Of a DNA stretch of 64,000 bases, positions 1 through 12,835 are shown piece by piece. This DNA comes from Streptomyces sp. NRRL B-1140 (GTDB lineage: Bacteria > Actinomycetota > Actinomycetes > Streptomycetales > Streptomycetaceae): contig NZ_LGEA01000047.1 of assembly GCF_001280065.1 (NCBI RefSeq), positions 119,873 through 183,872 on the forward strand, read 5' to 3'. The translations under genes were made by a program, and so were the position numbers. The notes beneath the pieces were generated by a model. That model had not been told where the DNA came from. It saw only the letters and a program-made list of their open reading frames with translations, and ran no database searches. Numbering within the stretch: the stretch's first letter is position 1; each line of letters begins with the position of its first letter.

Positions 1-1
1 C

Positions 2-895
2 CTCTGCGGAGGCGCGATCAACTCACCGCAACTCCTGCAGCTCTCCGGCGTCGGCAACGCCAAGGAACTCGCGGCGCTCGGCGTGGACGTCGTACACGAT
101 CTGCCGGGCGTCGGCGAGAACCTCCAGGACCATCTGGAGGTGTACATCCAGTACGCCTGCAAGCAGCCCGTCTCCATGCAGCCGTACCTCGCCAAGTGGC
201 GTGCCCCCTTCATCGGCCTGCAGTGGCTCCTGCGCACGGGACCGGCCGCGACCAACCACTTCGAGGCGGGCGGCTTCGTCCGCGGCAACGACGACGTGGC
301 CTACCCCAACCTGATGTTCCACTTCCTGCCCGTGGCGGTCCGCTACGACGGCTCCGTCCCGGCCGGCGGACACGGCTACCAGGTGCACGTCGGACCCATG
401 TACTCCGACGCCGTCGGCTCGGTGAAGATCAAGAGCAAGGATCCCGCCGAGCACCCCGCGCTGCGCTTCAACTACCTCTCCACCGAGCAGGACCGCCGCG
501 AGTGGGTCGAGGCCGTCAGGGTCGCGCGCAGGCTGCTCAACCAGCCCGCCATGGCCCCCTACAACGCCGGGGAGATCTCGCCCGGCCCGTCCGTGGAGAC
601 CGACGAGGAGATCCTCGCCTGGGTCGCCAAGGACGGTGAGACCGCATTGCATCCGTCCTGCACCTGCAAGATGGGCACCGACGAGATGGCTGTCGTGGAT
701 CCGGCCGACCTGCGCGTGCACGGCATGGAGGGGCTGCGGGTCGTCGACGCGTCCGTGATGCCCTACATCACCAACGGCAACATCTACGCGCCGGTGATGA
801 TGGTCGCGGAGAAGGCCGCCGACCTCATCCTCGGCAAGGAGCCGCTGCCGCCCTCCGGCGCCGCGTACTACCGGCACCGTGAAGCACCCGCGTAA
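2..895 (+). CDS. betA: Choline dehydrogenase, GMC family (5' truncated by window edge)
   Basis: This is the C-terminal ~297 residues of a GMC-type FAD oxidoreductase; the start lies outside the window. It opens directly in the second GMC signature ([16 protein letters not shown]), and later carries HPSCTCKMG and [19 protein letters not shown], both typical of choline dehydrogenase (catalytic His and Asn regions). Family knowledge: it oxidises choline to betaine aldehyde at the membrane or in the cytoplasm, passing electrons from FAD. Context supports BetA rather than another alcohol oxidase, because betaine-aldehyde dehydrogenase and a betaine importer follow immediately. A hairpin after the stop separates it from the next gene, so it is probably the end of its own transcript. 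Confidence 0.92.
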   Translation, partial: LCGGAINSPQLLQLSGVGNAKELAALGVDVVHDLPGVGENLQDHLEVYIQYACKQPVSMQPYLAKWRAPFIGLQWLLRTGPAATNHFEAGGFVRGNDDVAYPNLMFHFLPVAVRYDGSVPAGGHGYQVHVGPMYSDAVGSVKIKSKDPAEHPALRFNYLSTEQDRREWVEAVRVARRLLNQPAMAPYNAGEISPGPSVETDEEILAWVAKDGETALHPSCTCKMGTDEMAVVDPADLRVHGMEGLRVVDASVMPYITNGNIYAPVMMVAEKAADLILGKEPLPPSGAAYYRHREAPA

Positions 896-914
896 CCCGC
901 TGTTCTCAGGCAGC

Positions 915-957
915 CGACCGGCCCGGAAACACAGCGTTCCGGGCCCTTCGGCGGTCG
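915..957 (+). terminator. Hairpin terminator after betA
   Basis: Nested inverted repeat just after the betA stop: an inner 8-bp stem GCCCGGAA / TTCCGGGC (921-928 with 937-944, 8-nt loop) flanked by an outer CGACCG / CGGTCG pair (915-920 with 952-957). There is no U-tract, which is usual for Streptomyces terminators. Confidence 0.6.
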
Positions 958-1003
958 GGTTCCCGGGATTGTCTCCTTGGCGAAACCGTCATCGGCCGAC
1001 CCC

Positions 1004-1068
1004 TTGACGTGCGTTCCCGCCTTCTCCAGAGTGTTCCACCACAAGCAATGCGGTGCGTGATGCGCAAC
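1004..1068 (+). promoter_or_regulatory. betB promoter with tandem GTTGC-type operator boxes
   Basis: Proposed -35 TTGACG (1004-1009) and, 17 bp on, CAGAGT (1027-1032). Immediately after come GTTCC-N7-GCAAT (1033-1049) and, exactly 19 bp from the start of the first box, GGTGC-N7-GCAAC (1052-1068). The same arrangement with better-matching boxes lies before the dimethylglycine oxidase, purU and gbcA genes. The likely binder is the IclR-family regulator at 16812-17603 (inference). Confidence 0.55.
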
Positions 1069-1092
1069 GCGATTCGCTCGAAGGGCCCCGAC

Positions 1093-2562
1093 GTGGCAGA
1101 CCTGTACGTGGACGGTGAATGGCGGGACCCCGTGGCCGGAGGCCACCGGGACATCCGCTGCCCCGCCGACGGCACACTCTCCGTGACCGTGTCCGAGGGC
1201 ACCCGCCCCGACACCGAGGCGGCCGTCGCCGCGGCCCGCCGGGCCTTCGACGAGGGGCCCTGGCCGCGCACCCCCGAGCGCGAGCGCGGCGCGCTCCTGC
1301 TGCGCACCGCCGGCATCATCGAACGCGACGCCGAAGCGTTCGCCCGCGCTGAATCGCTGGACACCGGCAAACGGCTCGTGGAGAGCGAGTACGACATCGC
1401 CGATGTCGTCTCCTGCTTCCGCTACTACGGAGGGCTCGGCGGCACCGACGCCGGCCGGGTGATCGACACCGGCCGCGACGACGCCGTCAGCCGTGTCGTG
1501 TACGAGCCGATCGGCGTGTGCGCCCTGATCACCCCCTGGAACTACCCGCTGCTGCAAGCGAGTTGGAAGGTCGCCCCGGCGCTCCTCGCAGGCAACGCCA
1601 TCGTCCTCAAGCCCAGCGAACTGACCCCCTCCACCTCGATCCTGCTGATGAAGGCCCTGGCGGAGGCCGGACTTCCGGACGGCGCCGCCAACCTCGTCCT
1701 GGGAACCGGGCCCGAGGCGGGTGCACCGCTCGCCGAGGACGCCGCCGTCGACATGGTCTCCTTCACCGGCGGTCTGGACACCGGCAGACGCATCATGGCC
1801 ACCGCCGCCGCGACCGTGAAGAAGGTCGCGCTGGAGCTCGGCGGCAAGAACCCCAACGTCGTCTTCGCCGACGCCGACTTCGAGACGGCCGTGGACTTCG
1901 CGCTCACGGCCGTCTTTTTGCACTCGGGCCAGGTCTGCTCGGCAGGCGCCCGGCTGATCGTCGAGGACGCGCTGCACGACCGGTTCGTCGACGAGGTGGT
2001 CCGCCGCGCCCGGCGGATCCGCCTCGGCGGCCCCTTCGACCCGAACGCCGACACCGGACCGCTGATCTCCGCCCAGCACCTGGCGAAGGTCGAGGCCTAC
2101 GTCGCGGCCGGCCTCGCGGAGGGGGCCGTCCTGCGCTGCGGCGGCGAACGCCCGGACGACCCGGCCCTGGCCGACGGCCACTACTACCCGCCGACCGTGC
2201 TCGACGCGTGCGCTCAGGACATGCGCGTGGTCCACGAGGAGTCCTTCGGGCCCGTCCTCACCGTCGAGCGCTTCACCGACGAGGACGACGCGGTCCGCAT
2301 CGCCAACGACACCGCGTACGGACTGGCCGGCGCCGTCTGGACGCAGGACGCCGGCAAGGCCCAGCGGGTCGCCCGCCGGCTGCGCCACGGCACGGTGTGG
2401 ATCAACGACTACCACCCCTATGTGCCGCAGGCGGAATGGGGTGGGTTCGGGCACTCCGGCGTAGGCCGGGAGCTGGGACCGACGGGCCTGGACGAGTACC
2501 GGGAGCCCAAACACATCTGGCAGAACATCCAACCCCGGCCGCAGCACTGGTTCCGCGGCTGA
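1093..2562 (+). CDS. betB: Betaine-aldehyde dehydrogenase
   Basis: NAD(P)-dependent aldehyde dehydrogenase (489 aa from this start, close to the ~490 aa of BetB) that oxidises betaine aldehyde to glycine betaine. Visible motifs: PWNYP near residue 150, LELGGKNP with the general-base Glu near 248, and SGQVCSAG with the catalytic Cys near 282. In-frame starts also exist at 1009 (GTG), 1048 and 1060 (ATG). I chose GTG 1093 because AAGGG sits 8 nt upstream, the length then matches the family, and the earlier starts fall inside the proposed promoter/operator. The preceding betA and the following betaine importer support the substrate assignment. Confidence 0.92.
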   Translation: MADLYVDGEWRDPVAGGHRDIRCPADGTLSVTVSEGTRPDTEAAVAAARRAFDEGPWPRTPERERGALLLRTAGIIERDAEAFARAESLDTGKRLVESEYDIADVVSCFRYYGGLGGTDAGRVIDTGRDDAVSRVVYEPIGVCALITPWNYPLLQASWKVAPALLAGNAIVLKPSELTPSTSILLMKALAEAGLPDGAANLVLGTGPEAGAPLAEDAAVDMVSFTGGLDTGRRIMATAAATVKKVALELGGKNPNVVFADADFETAVDFALTAVFLHSGQVCSAGARLIVEDALHDRFVDEVVRRARRIRLGGPFDPNADTGPLISAQHLAKVEAYVAAGLAEGAVLRCGGERPDDPALADGHYYPPTVLDACAQDMRVVHEESFGPVLTVERFTDEDDAVRIANDTAYGLAGAVWTQDAGKAQRVARRLRHGTVWINDYHPYVPQAEWGGFGHSGVGRELGPTGLDEYREPKHIWQNIQPRPQHWFRG

Positions 2563-2582
2563 ACGCCGAAAAGAGGTCGGAC

Positions 2583-3671
2583 ATGACCCCAGCAACGACC
2601 GAGGCGCCGCGGCGGCGCGACACCCCCCAGGACTCCGCGCCCACTCCCGTCATCTCCGTGCGCGAGCTGTGGAAGGTGTTCGGACCGAAGTCGGCCCAGG
2701 TGCCCGGCTCCGAGGAACTGCGCGGACTCACCCGCCGCGAACTGATGGACCGCACCGGATGCACGGCCGCCGTGCGCGACGTTCACTTCGACGTCGCGCC
2801 CGGAGAGGTGTTCGTCGTGATGGGCCTGTCCGGCTCCGGCAAGTCCACCCTGGTGCGCTGTCTGACCCGGCTCATCGAACCCACCGCAGGAGAGATCCTC
2901 TTCGAGGGCGAGGACATCCGCGACGCGGACGCGAGCCGCCTGCGCGAGCTGCGCCGCAGCAAGTTCTCCATGGTCTTCCAGCACTTCGGGCTGCTGCCCC
3001 ACCGCCGGGTCGTCGACAACGTGGCCTTCGGCCTGGAGATCCGCGGCATGAGCAGATCCGAACGCACCAAGCGCGCGCTGGAGGTCGTCGAACTCGTCGG
3101 TCTCGCGGGCTACGAGAGCTCCTACCCCGACCAGCTCTCCGGCGGCATGCAACAGCGCGTGGGGCTCGCCCGCGCCCTGGCCGGCGACCCCGATGTCCTC
3201 CTCTTCGACGAACCGTTCTCGGCACTCGACCCGCTGATCCGCCGGGACATGCAGAACGAGGTCGTCCGCCTGCACCACGAGGTCGGCAAGACGATGGTGT
3301 TCATCACCCACGACCTGTCCGAGGCACTGCGCCTGGGCGACCGCATCCTCATCATGCGCGACGGCAGGATGGTCCAGTGCGGCACCGGCGACGAACTGGT
3401 CGGCGCCCCCGCGGACGACTACGTGCGCGACTTCGTCAGGGACGTGCCCCGCGGCGATGTGCTGACCCTGCGGTGGATCATGCGCCCCGCGGAGCCGGAC
3501 GACCCCCTGGACGGCCCCGAACTCGGCCCGGACGTCGTGGTGAAGGAGGCCACGCGAGCGGTGCTCGCGGCCGACAAACCGGTCAAGGTCGTCGAGAACG
3601 GCAAGCTGCTCGGCATCGTCGGCGACGACGAGATCCTCGCGGTGGTCGCCGGGCGGGAAGGCGACGCGTGA
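2583..3671 (+). CDS. Glycine betaine/choline ABC transporter, ATP-binding protein (ProV/OpuAA type)
   Basis: 362-residue ABC ATPase energising uptake of betaine or a related quaternary amine. It has Walker [10 protein letters not shown] (about 81-89), the Q-loop FQHFGLLPH, signature [15 protein letters not shown] (185-199), Walker B LLFDE with the D-loop following, and a switch His in FITHDLSEA. The insertion LTRREL before the first strand and the long C-terminal tail with a short CBS-like segment are typical of ProV/OpuAA proteins. It follows betB by 20 bp and its stop overlaps the permease start (TGATG), so the importer genes are cotranscribed, probably with betB. Uptake may serve both osmoprotection and carbon/nitrogen supply; the catabolic context favours the latter. 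Confidence 0.92.
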   Translation: MTPATTEAPRRRDTPQDSAPTPVISVRELWKVFGPKSAQVPGSEELRGLTRRELMDRTGCTAAVRDVHFDVAPGEVFVVMGLSGSGKSTLVRCLTRLIEPTAGEILFEGEDIRDADASRLRELRRSKFSMVFQHFGLLPHRRVVDNVAFGLEIRGMSRSERTKRALEVVELVGLAGYESSYPDQLSGGMQQRVGLARALAGDPDVLLFDEPFSALDPLIRRDMQNEVVRLHHEVGKTMVFITHDLSEALRLGDRILIMRDGRMVQCGTGDELVGAPADDYVRDFVRDVPRGDVLTLRWIMRPAEPDDPLDGPELGPDVVVKEATRAVLAADKPVKVVENGKLLGIVGDDEILAVVAGREGDA

Positions 3672-5680
3672 TGACCGTCGCCGTGGAGAAGACCGAGAGG
3701 CCGCGGAGGACCGGGACCGAGGAGCCGCCCGCTCCCGCCCGGCGCGCGCGCACGGTCAGCCGCTCGACGATCGTGGCCGCGATCCTGGTCGTCTGGCTGG
3801 TCCTCTTCGCCGTGCTGCGCGGCAGGCAGACCCTGTCCCTCGCCGCCGCCGATCTGACCGACCTGCACCGGTGGTTCAACGACGTCAACGACTCCATCGG
3901 CGCGAACCGCAACTCCAACCCGCTCTTCCTCTACTTCTTCAACGAGATCCGTCTGGTCATCGACACCCTGGTGACCTTCGTCCAGGAGCTGATCTCGCAG
4001 CCGACCGCGGGCCGCCCGGTTCCGCAGATCGGCTGGCTCGGCGTCGTGGGAATCGTCGGCTACGTCTCCTGGGCCGTGGGCAACTGGCGAGTCGCGCTGC
4101 TGGCCGTCGCCGGCTTCACCTTCCTCGGCCTCCAGGGCCTCTGGCAGGAAAGCATGGACACACTGGCGCTGACCCTCTCCGCGGTGTTCGTGGCGCTGCT
4201 GTTCGCCCTTCCCCTGGGGGTGTGGGCCGGGCTGTCCGACCGGTTCAACCGGATCGTGACGCCGTTCCTGGACTTCATGCAGACCATGCCCACCTTCGTC
4301 TACCTGGCGCCCCTGACCCTGTTCTTCCTGATCGGCCCGGCCTCCGCCACCATCGCGACCGCCATCTACGCGGCACCACCCGCGATCCGCATCACCGCCC
4401 ACGCCATCCGCTCGGTGCCCGAGACCACCGTCGAGGCGGCGGACTCGATGGGCGCGACGCGGCGCCAGGCGCTGCTGAAGGTCCTGCTGCCGATGTCCAA
4501 ACGGACCGTGGTGATGGGCGTCAACCAGACCATCATGGCCGCCCTGGCCATGGTGACCATCGCGGCCCTGATCAACGCGCCCGGCCTCGGAGCGACCGTC
4601 GTCCAGGCCCTGCAGTCACTGGACGTCGGCACGGCGTTCAACGCCGGACTCGCCATCGTGGTCATGGCCATCGTGCTGGACCGGGTCACCACCGCCGCGA
4701 GCGGACGGGCCGACTCGGCCCGGGGCTCGGACAGTGTCTTCCTCACGTGGCGACGGCACCTGCTGGTGGCCGGGGGAGTGGGCGCCCTGGTCCTGGTGTA
4801 CCTCTCGCACACATACCTGTGGGCGGCCGAGTTCCCCGGCGAGGGCAGCACCGGCAGCACCATCGCCAGGGCGGCGACCGATGTGACCACCTGGGCACAG
4901 GACAACCTGTCGGGCCTGACGAACGCCTTCCGCGACCTCCTCACCAACGGCCTCCTCAACCCCTTCCAGACCCTGCTGACCGACTCCCCGTGGTGGCTCG
5001 TGGGCGCCGCCCTCGTCGCGCTGGGCACGGTACTGGGCGGATGGCGTGCCGGGGCCACCACCGCCGTGTGCGTGGGCCTGCTCGTCGGCACCGGTGTGTG
5101 GTCGGACGCCATGACGACCCTGGCCTCCACCGCGGTGGCCACCGTGCTCGTGATGCTGCTCGGCGTCGTCCTCGGGGTGTGGATGGGCCGCAGCGCGCTC
5201 GTCGACCGGCTGCTCAGGCCGTCCCTGGACGCGGCCCAGGTCATGCCGCCGTTCGTCTATCTCGTGCCGTTCCTCGCGCTGTTCGGCGCGACACGGTTCA
5301 CGGCCATCGTCGCCGCGATCGTCTACGCGGCACCCGTCGCCATCAAGATCATCGCCGACGGGGTGCGGGCCGTGCCCGGGACCACCGTCGAGGCGGCGAT
5401 GTCCACCGGATGCAACACCTGGCAGATCATCACCAAGGTCCAGCTGCCGATGTCACGCGGAGCCCTGACCCTCGCGACCAACCAGGGCCTGATCTACGTG
5501 CTGTCGATGGTCGTGGTGGGCGGACTGGTGGGAGCGGGCGCCCTCGGGTACGACGTCGTGGCCGGGTTCTCGCAGGGCCAGCTGTACGGCAAGGGACTGG
5601 CGGCCGGACTCGCCATCGTCCTGCTCGGAGTCATGTTCGACCGGATCACTCAGGCAGCGGCTCGCCGCGCCGGGGCTTAA
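3671..5680 (+). CDS. Betaine-type ABC transporter permease, two permease domains fused in one chain
   Basis: 669-residue integral membrane protein made of two tandem BPD_transp_1 permease units. Each unit has its own EAA loop for docking the ATPase: TTVEAADSMGATRRQALLK near residue 255 and TTVEAAMSTGCNTWQIITK near 575. Around each are five or more hydrophobic segments, with a matching TMPTFVYLAPL / VMPPFVYLVPF pair. ProW/OpuAB is usually a single ~280-residue unit acting as a homodimer; here the dimer appears encoded as one polypeptide. It overlaps the upstream ATPase gene and is followed 13 bp later by the binding protein. Confidence 0.92.
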   Translation: MTVAVEKTERPRRTGTEEPPAPARRARTVSRSTIVAAILVVWLVLFAVLRGRQTLSLAAADLTDLHRWFNDVNDSIGANRNSNPLFLYFFNEIRLVIDTLVTFVQELISQPTAGRPVPQIGWLGVVGIVGYVSWAVGNWRVALLAVAGFTFLGLQGLWQESMDTLALTLSAVFVALLFALPLGVWAGLSDRFNRIVTPFLDFMQTMPTFVYLAPLTLFFLIGPASATIATAIYAAPPAIRITAHAIRSVPETTVEAADSMGATRRQALLKVLLPMSKRTVVMGVNQTIMAALAMVTIAALINAPGLGATVVQALQSLDVGTAFNAGLAIVVMAIVLDRVTTAASGRADSARGSDSVFLTWRRHLLVAGGVGALVLVYLSHTYLWAAEFPGEGSTGSTIARAATDVTTWAQDNLSGLTNAFRDLLTNGLLNPFQTLLTDSPWWLVGAALVALGTVLGGWRAGATTAVCVGLLVGTGVWSDAMTTLASTAVATVLVMLLGVVLGVWMGRSALVDRLLRPSLDAAQVMPPFVYLVPFLALFGATRFTAIVAAIVYAAPVAIKIIADGVRAVPGTTVEAAMSTGCNTWQIITKVQLPMSRGALTLATNQGLIYVLSMVVVGGLVGAGALGYDVVAGFSQGQLYGKGLAAGLAIVLLGVMFDRITQAAARRAGA

Positions 5681-5693
5681 GGAGCACCTCACC

Positions 5694-6656
5694 ATGGCAC
5701 GACACTGGAGAGCCGGCGCCGCCGGCCTGGCCGTCCTCGGCCTCACCCTCACGGCCTGCGGGGGCGCGAAGGTCGGCGACGACAGCGCCGCCGGCTCGGG
5801 CAGCTCGGGCAAGTGCGGCACCTTCAACCTCGCGATCAACCCGTGGGTGGGCTACGAGGCGAACGCGGCGGTCCTCGCCTACGTCGCCGAACACGACCTC
5901 GGCTGCAAGGTCGAGCAGAAGGACCTCAAGGAGGAGATCGCCTGGCAGGGCTTCGGCACGGGTGAGGTCGACGCCGTCGTGGAGAACTGGGGCCACGACG
6001 ACCTGAAGAAGAAGTACATCACCGAACAGAAGACGGCCGTCGAGGCCGGCCCGACCGGCAACAAGGGCCTCATCGGCTGGTACGTGCCGCCGTGGCTGGC
6101 GAAGGCGCACCCCGACATCACCCACTGGAAGAACCTCAACAAGTACGCCTCGAAGTTCAAGACCTCGGAGTCCGGCGGCAAGGGCCAGCTCCTCGACGGC
6201 GACCCCTCGTACGTCACCAACGACGAGGCGCTGGTGAAGAACCTCAAGCTGGACTTCAAGGTGGTGTACGCGGGCAGCGAGACCGCGCTCATCCAGGCGT
6301 ACCGCAACGCCGAGAAGAACAAGCAATGGGTGATCGGCTACTTCTACGAGCCCCAGTGGTTCCTGTCCGAGGTGCCGCTGAAGAAGGTCGGCCTGCCCGA
6401 GTACAAGGAGGGCTGCGACGCCGACGCGGAGAAGGTCGCCTGCGACTACCCCGTATATGAACTCGACAAGATCGTCAGCGCGAAGTTCGCCAAGTCGGGC
6501 AGCCCCGCCTACGACCTGGTGAAGAAATTCAGCTGGACGAACGACGACCAGAACACCGTGGCCAAGTACATCGCGGTGGACAAGATGGCGCCCGAGGCCG
6601 CGGCGAAGAAGTGGGTCGAGGCCAACCGCGACAAGGTCGACGCCTGGATCGAGTAG
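5694..6656 (+). CDS. Glycine betaine-binding lipoprotein of the ABC transporter
   Basis: 320-residue OpuAC/ProX-type solute-binding lipoprotein. It has a short basic N-terminus, a hydrophobic stretch and the lipobox LTAC, giving a mature lipid-anchored protein. Aromatic motifs NPWVGYEAN, ENWGHDD and GWYVPPW fit the Trp/Tyr cage that binds trimethylammonium groups in this family. AAGGAG lies 9 nt before the ATG and overlaps the permease stop. It is the last gene of the betB-importer unit, ended by a strong terminator. Exact ligand (betaine, choline, carnitine) cannot be settled by reading; betaine is favoured by context. Confidence 0.92.
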   Translation: MARHWRAGAAGLAVLGLTLTACGGAKVGDDSAAGSGSSGKCGTFNLAINPWVGYEANAAVLAYVAEHDLGCKVEQKDLKEEIAWQGFGTGEVDAVVENWGHDDLKKKYITEQKTAVEAGPTGNKGLIGWYVPPWLAKAHPDITHWKNLNKYASKFKTSESGGKGQLLDGDPSYVTNDEALVKNLKLDFKVVYAGSETALIQAYRNAEKNKQWVIGYFYEPQWFLSEVPLKKVGLPEYKEGCDADAEKVACDYPVYELDKIVSAKFAKSGSPAYDLVKKFSWTNDDQNTVAKYIAVDKMAPEAAAKKWVEANRDKVDAWIE

Positions 6657-6689
6657 GCGCGCGAACGCCCGTGTGAGTCCGGTCGGAAA

Positions 6690-6733
6690 GGCCCGGCAGG
6701 CTGTGTCGTCAGCCTGCCGGGCCTCGTCGTTTT
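6690..6733 (+). terminator. Strong terminator after the importer operon
   Basis: Perfect 14-bp stem GGCCCGGCAGGCTG / CAGCCTGCCGGGCC (6690-6703 with 6710-6723), 6-nt loop, followed by TCGTCGTTTT. It closes the betB-importer transcript. Confidence 0.88.
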
Positions 6734-6785
6734 GCGCCGGTGTCTCCCCGTCCCGCCCGGGTGTTTTTCCGGCGTCGCGGACCCC

Positions 6786-9320
<2,535 letters not shown>

Positions 9321-9437
9321 GTCTTCGTCTGCGGGTGCGTTGTGGCTTGTCCCGCCCCGCGGCAGAGCCGCTGATTGACACAGCCCCGCGCCCCTTGAGG
9401 GCGTTCAGGCTCAGCCTCCTTGGAAGGAGCTCCCCAG

Positions 9438-10298
9438 GTGACCGCACAACTCCTCGACGGCAAGTCCACTGCTGCCACCATCCGTCGTGAACTCGCAGAG
9501 CACGTGGCCAAGTTGACCGCCGTCACCGGCCGGGCGCCCGGCCTCGGCACCGTTCTGGTCGGTGACGACCCAGGCAGCCACGCCTACGTCGGTGGCAAGC
9601 ACCGGGACTGCGCTCAGATCGGCATCGCCTCCATCCGTCGGGAGCTGCCCGCCGACGCCTCTCAGCAGCAGGTCGAGGAGACGATCGACGAGCTCAACGC
9701 CGACCACGCCTGCACCGGCTACATCGTCCAGCTCCCGCTGCCCCGCCACCTGGACGCGGGCGCCGTACTGGAGCGCATGGACCCGGCCAAGGACGCCGAC
9801 GGACTGCATTCCGTGAACCTCGGCCGGCTCGTCCTCGGTGTCGAAGCACCACTGCCGTGCACCCCGCGCGGCATCGTCGAACTGCTCCGCCGGCACGACG
9901 TACCGCTCGCCGGAGCTCGGGTATGTGTGATCGGGCGGGGCATCACGGTCGGACGGCCGATTGGGCTCCTGCTCACCCGCCGCTCCGAGAACGCCACCGT
10001 CACCCTCTGCCACACCGGAACCAAAGGCCTGGCCTGGCACGTACGCGAGGCGGACATCGTCGTCGCGGCCGCCGGCTCGCCCGGACTGATCACCAAGGAC
10101 ATGCTGCGCCCCGGCGCGGCCGTCCTGGACGTCGGCATCACCCGCACCGACCAGGGCCTGGTCGGAGACATCCACCCGGACGCCGCCGAGGTCGCCGGAT
10201 GGCTGGCGCCGATGCCCGGGGGCGTGGGCCCCATGACCCGCGCCATGTTGCTCGCCAATGTCGTCGAGGCCGCCGAGAGGAACGCGAACGCCGTATGA
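9438..10298 (+). CDS. folD: Methylenetetrahydrofolate dehydrogenase/cyclohydrolase
   Basis: 286-residue bifunctional FolD, which oxidises 5,10-methylene-THF to methenyl-THF and hydrolyses it to 10-formyl-THF. Seen: the [12 protein letters not shown] segment with the active-site Lys, [25 protein letters not shown], the NADP loop [13 protein letters not shown] and [17 protein letters not shown] start with AAGGAG 8 nt upstream. It sits 117 bp after dimethylglycine oxidase and overlaps glyA by four bases (ATGA). Probably a dedicated copy that processes methylene-THF from the dimethylglycine and sarcosine oxidases, with a housekeeping folD elsewhere (inference). Confidence 0.94.
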   Translation: MTAQLLDGKSTAATIRRELAEHVAKLTAVTGRAPGLGTVLVGDDPGSHAYVGGKHRDCAQIGIASIRRELPADASQQQVEETIDELNADHACTGYIVQLPLPRHLDAGAVLERMDPAKDADGLHSVNLGRLVLGVEAPLPCTPRGIVELLRRHDVPLAGARVCVIGRGITVGRPIGLLLTRRSENATVTLCHTGTKGLAWHVREADIVVAAAGSPGLITKDMLRPGAAVLDVGITRTDQGLVGDIHPDAAEVAGWLAPMPGGVGPMTRAMLLANVVEAAERNANAV

Positions 10299-11578
10299 AC
10301 GCGCTGAACATCCCCCTGGCGGAGCTGGACCCCGAGGTCCATGCCGCGCTCCGCGCCGAGTTGCACCGCCAGCAGTCCACCCTGGAGATGATCGCCTCCG
10401 AGAACTTCGCGCCCTCCGCCGTGATGGAGGCCCAGGGTTCGGTCGCGACCAACAAGTACGCCGAGGGATACCCTGGCCGCCGCTACTACGGCGGCTGCGA
10501 ACACGTCGACGTGACCGAGCGGCTGGCCATCGAGCGCGTCAAGTCCCTCTTCGGCGCGGGCTTCGCCAACGTCCAGCCGCACTCGGGCGCCCAGGCGAAC
10601 ACCGCCGTCTTCTTCGCTCTGCTCCGGCCCGGCGACACCGTCCTCGGCCTCGACCTCGCGCACGGCGGGCACCTCACGCACGGCATGCGCATCAACTACA
10701 GCGGCAAGATGCTCAACGTCGTGCCGTACCACGTCTCAGAGGCGGACAACCTCGTCGACATGGACGAGGTCGAGCGGCTCGCCAAGGAACACCGCCCCAA
10801 AATGATCATCGCGGGCTGGTCGGCGTACCCCAGGCAGCTGGACTTCGCGGCCTTCCGCAGAATCGCCGACGAGGTGGGCGCCCTGCTGATGGTCGACATG
10901 GCGCACTTCGCCGGACTGGTGGCGGCGGGACTGCACCCGAGCCCCGTACCGCACGCCCACGTCACGACCACGACGACGCACAAAACGCTCGGCGGCCCGC
11001 GCGGCGGCGTCATCCTCACCAACGAGGCCGACCTCGCCAAGAAAATCAACTCGGCTGTCTTCCCCGGCATGCAGGGCGGCCCCCTGGAGCATGTCATCGC
11101 CGCGAAGGCGGTGTCGTTCAAGGTCGCCGCGACACCGGAGTTCGCCGAACGCCAGGCCCGGACGCTCGCCGGCTCGCGCATCCTCGCCGAGCGTCTCACC
11201 CAGGCGGACACGGCGGCGGCCGGGGTGAAGGTGCTCACCGGCGGCACGGACGTCCACCTCGTCCTGGTCGACCTGCGGGACTCCGAGCTGGACGGCCGCC
11301 AGGCCGAGGACCTGCTCCACGAGATCGGCATCACCGTCAACCGCAACGCCGTGCCCTTCGACCCGCGCCCGCCCATGGTCACCTCGGGCCTGCGCATCGG
11401 CACCCCGGCCCTGGCCACCCGCGGCTTCACCGGGGAGGACTTCGCCGAGGTCGCGGACCTCATCGCCCTCGCCCTCCAGCCGGACCCGGACGTACCGGCC
11501 CTGCGTGCCCGCACCGAAGCCCTGGCCGCCAAGCACCCGCTCTACCCGCACCTGTCCGACAACGGAGACGCCCGATGA
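10295..11578 (+). CDS. glyA: Serine hydroxymethyltransferase
   Basis: 427-residue PLP enzyme interconverting glycine plus methylene-THF with serine plus THF. Motifs: [54 protein letters not shown] and [13 protein letters not shown], where the Lys (about 230) forms the PLP Schiff base. Both ends overlap neighbours (ATGA with folD and with soxB), so expression is translationally coupled. In this operon its job is most likely to turn glycine from sarcosine oxidation, and its one-carbon unit, into serine for central metabolism. A biosynthetic glyA would be expected elsewhere in the genome. Confidence 0.95.
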   Translation: MNALNIPLAELDPEVHAALRAELHRQQSTLEMIASENFAPSAVMEAQGSVATNKYAEGYPGRRYYGGCEHVDVTERLAIERVKSLFGAGFANVQPHSGAQANTAVFFALLRPGDTVLGLDLAHGGHLTHGMRINYSGKMLNVVPYHVSEADNLVDMDEVERLAKEHRPKMIIAGWSAYPRQLDFAAFRRIADEVGALLMVDMAHFAGLVAAGLHPSPVPHAHVTTTTTHKTLGGPRGGVILTNEADLAKKINSAVFPGMQGGPLEHVIAAKAVSFKVAATPEFAERQARTLAGSRILAERLTQADTAAAGVKVLTGGTDVHLVLVDLRDSELDGRQAEDLLHEIGITVNRNAVPFDPRPPMVTSGLRIGTPALATRGFTGEDFAEVADLIALALQPDPDVPALRARTEALAAKHPLYPHLSDNGDAR

Positions 11579-12807
11579 GCCCCCGCACCCCCGGCGCCGA
11601 GCTCCCGGAACACCCCGACTGGCTGTGGCGCAACCCCGAGCCGAAGCGCTCGTACGACGTCGTCATCGTGGGGGGCGGCGGACACGGCCTGGCCACCGCC
11701 CACTACCTGGCGAAGAACCACGGCATCACCAACGTCGCGGTGCTGGAGAAGGGCTGGCTGGCGGGCGGCAACATGGCCCGCAACACCACGATCATCCGCT
11801 CCAACTACCTCTGGGACGAGAGCGCCGGCATCTACGAGCACGCCCTCAAGTTGTGGGAAGGCCTGGCGGACGAGCTCGACTACCCGATCCTCTTCTCCCA
11901 GCGCGGCGTACTGAACCTCGCCCACAGCCTCCAGGACGTCCGCGACAGCGTGCGCCGCGTCGAGGCCAACCGGCTCAACGGCGTGGACGCCGAGTGGCTC
12001 GACGCGGACGGCGTCAAGGACGTCTGCCCGATCGTCAACATCTCCCCGGACGTGCGCTATCCGGTCCTCGGCGCCACCTACCAGCCCCGTGCGGGCATCG
12101 CCAAGCACGACCACGTCGCCTGGGGCCTGGCCCGCTCCGCCGACGCCGCCGGCATCGACATCATCCAGAACTGCGAGGTCACCGGCCTCGACGTGGCCGG
12201 CAACCGGGTGGTCGGAGTGCAGACCACCCGGGGCGCGATCGCCGCGGGCAAGGTGGCGCTCTGCTCGGCGGGCCACACCTCGGTCCTGGCGGCCATGGCG
12301 GGCATCGAACTCCCCGTCCAGAGCCACCCCCTGCAGGCGCTCGTGTCGGAGCTGCTCGAACCGGTCCACCCGACCGTCGTCATGTCCAACGCAGTCCACG
12401 TCTACGTCAGCCAGGCGCACAAGGGCGAGCTGGTGATGGGGGCGGGCATCGACGCCTACAACTCCTACACCCAGCGCGGCGCCTTCCACATCATCGAGGA
12501 GCAGATGGCGGCGGCCCTGGAGCTCTTCCCGGTCTTCGCCCGCGCCCACGTCCTGCGCACCTGGGGCGGCATCGTCGACGTCAGCCCCGACGCCTCACCG
12601 ATCATCGGCCTCAGCCCGGTGGACAACCTCTACCTCAACTGCGGCTGGGGAACAGGCGGTTTCAAAGCCACCCCCGGTGTCGGCTGGGTCTACGCCCACA
12701 CCATCGCCCACGACACACCGCATCCGCTGAACGCCCCCTTCTCGCTCGACCGTTTCACCACCGGCGCGCTCGTCGACGAGCACGGCGCGGCCGCGGTGGC
12801 CCACTAG
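11575..12807 (+). CDS. soxB: Sarcosine oxidase subunit beta
   Basis: 410-residue DAO-family flavoprotein, the catalytic subunit of heterotetrameric sarcosine oxidase. After an N-terminal [12 protein letters not shown] segment typical of SoxB comes the FAD-binding motif [19 protein letters not shown] (about 24-42). The C-terminal [17 protein letters not shown] closes the FAD domain. It oxidises sarcosine to glycine; with SoxA the methylene carbon is captured on THF and H2O2 is formed. ATGA overlap with glyA; soxD follows 28 bp downstream with a GGGAG ribosome site. Confidence 0.95.
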   Translation: MSPRTPGAELPEHPDWLWRNPEPKRSYDVVIVGGGGHGLATAHYLAKNHGITNVAVLEKGWLAGGNMARNTTIIRSNYLWDESAGIYEHALKLWEGLADELDYPILFSQRGVLNLAHSLQDVRDSVRRVEANRLNGVDAEWLDADGVKDVCPIVNISPDVRYPVLGATYQPRAGIAKHDHVAWGLARSADAAGIDIIQNCEVTGLDVAGNRVVGVQTTRGAIAAGKVALCSAGHTSVLAAMAGIELPVQSHPLQALVSELLEPVHPTVVMSNAVHVYVSQAHKGELVMGAGIDAYNSYTQRGAFHIIEEQMAAALELFPVFARAHVLRTWGGIVDVSPDASPIIGLSPVDNLYLNCGWGTGGFKATPGVGWVYAHTIAHDTPHPLNAPFSLDRFTTGALVDEHGAAAVAH

Positions 12808-12835
12808 GACCACTGGAAGTGTTGGGAGCCGATCC

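Noticed and set aside
1009-1092. Longer betB starts at 1009, 1048 or 1060
   Set aside because: They lie within the proposed promoter/operator and lack a good ribosome site; GTG 1093 gives the family length.
9321-9437. Glycine riboswitch before folD/glyA
   Set aside because: Considered because of the glycine-producing pathway, but no paired aptamer-like structure was recognisable in 117 bp.
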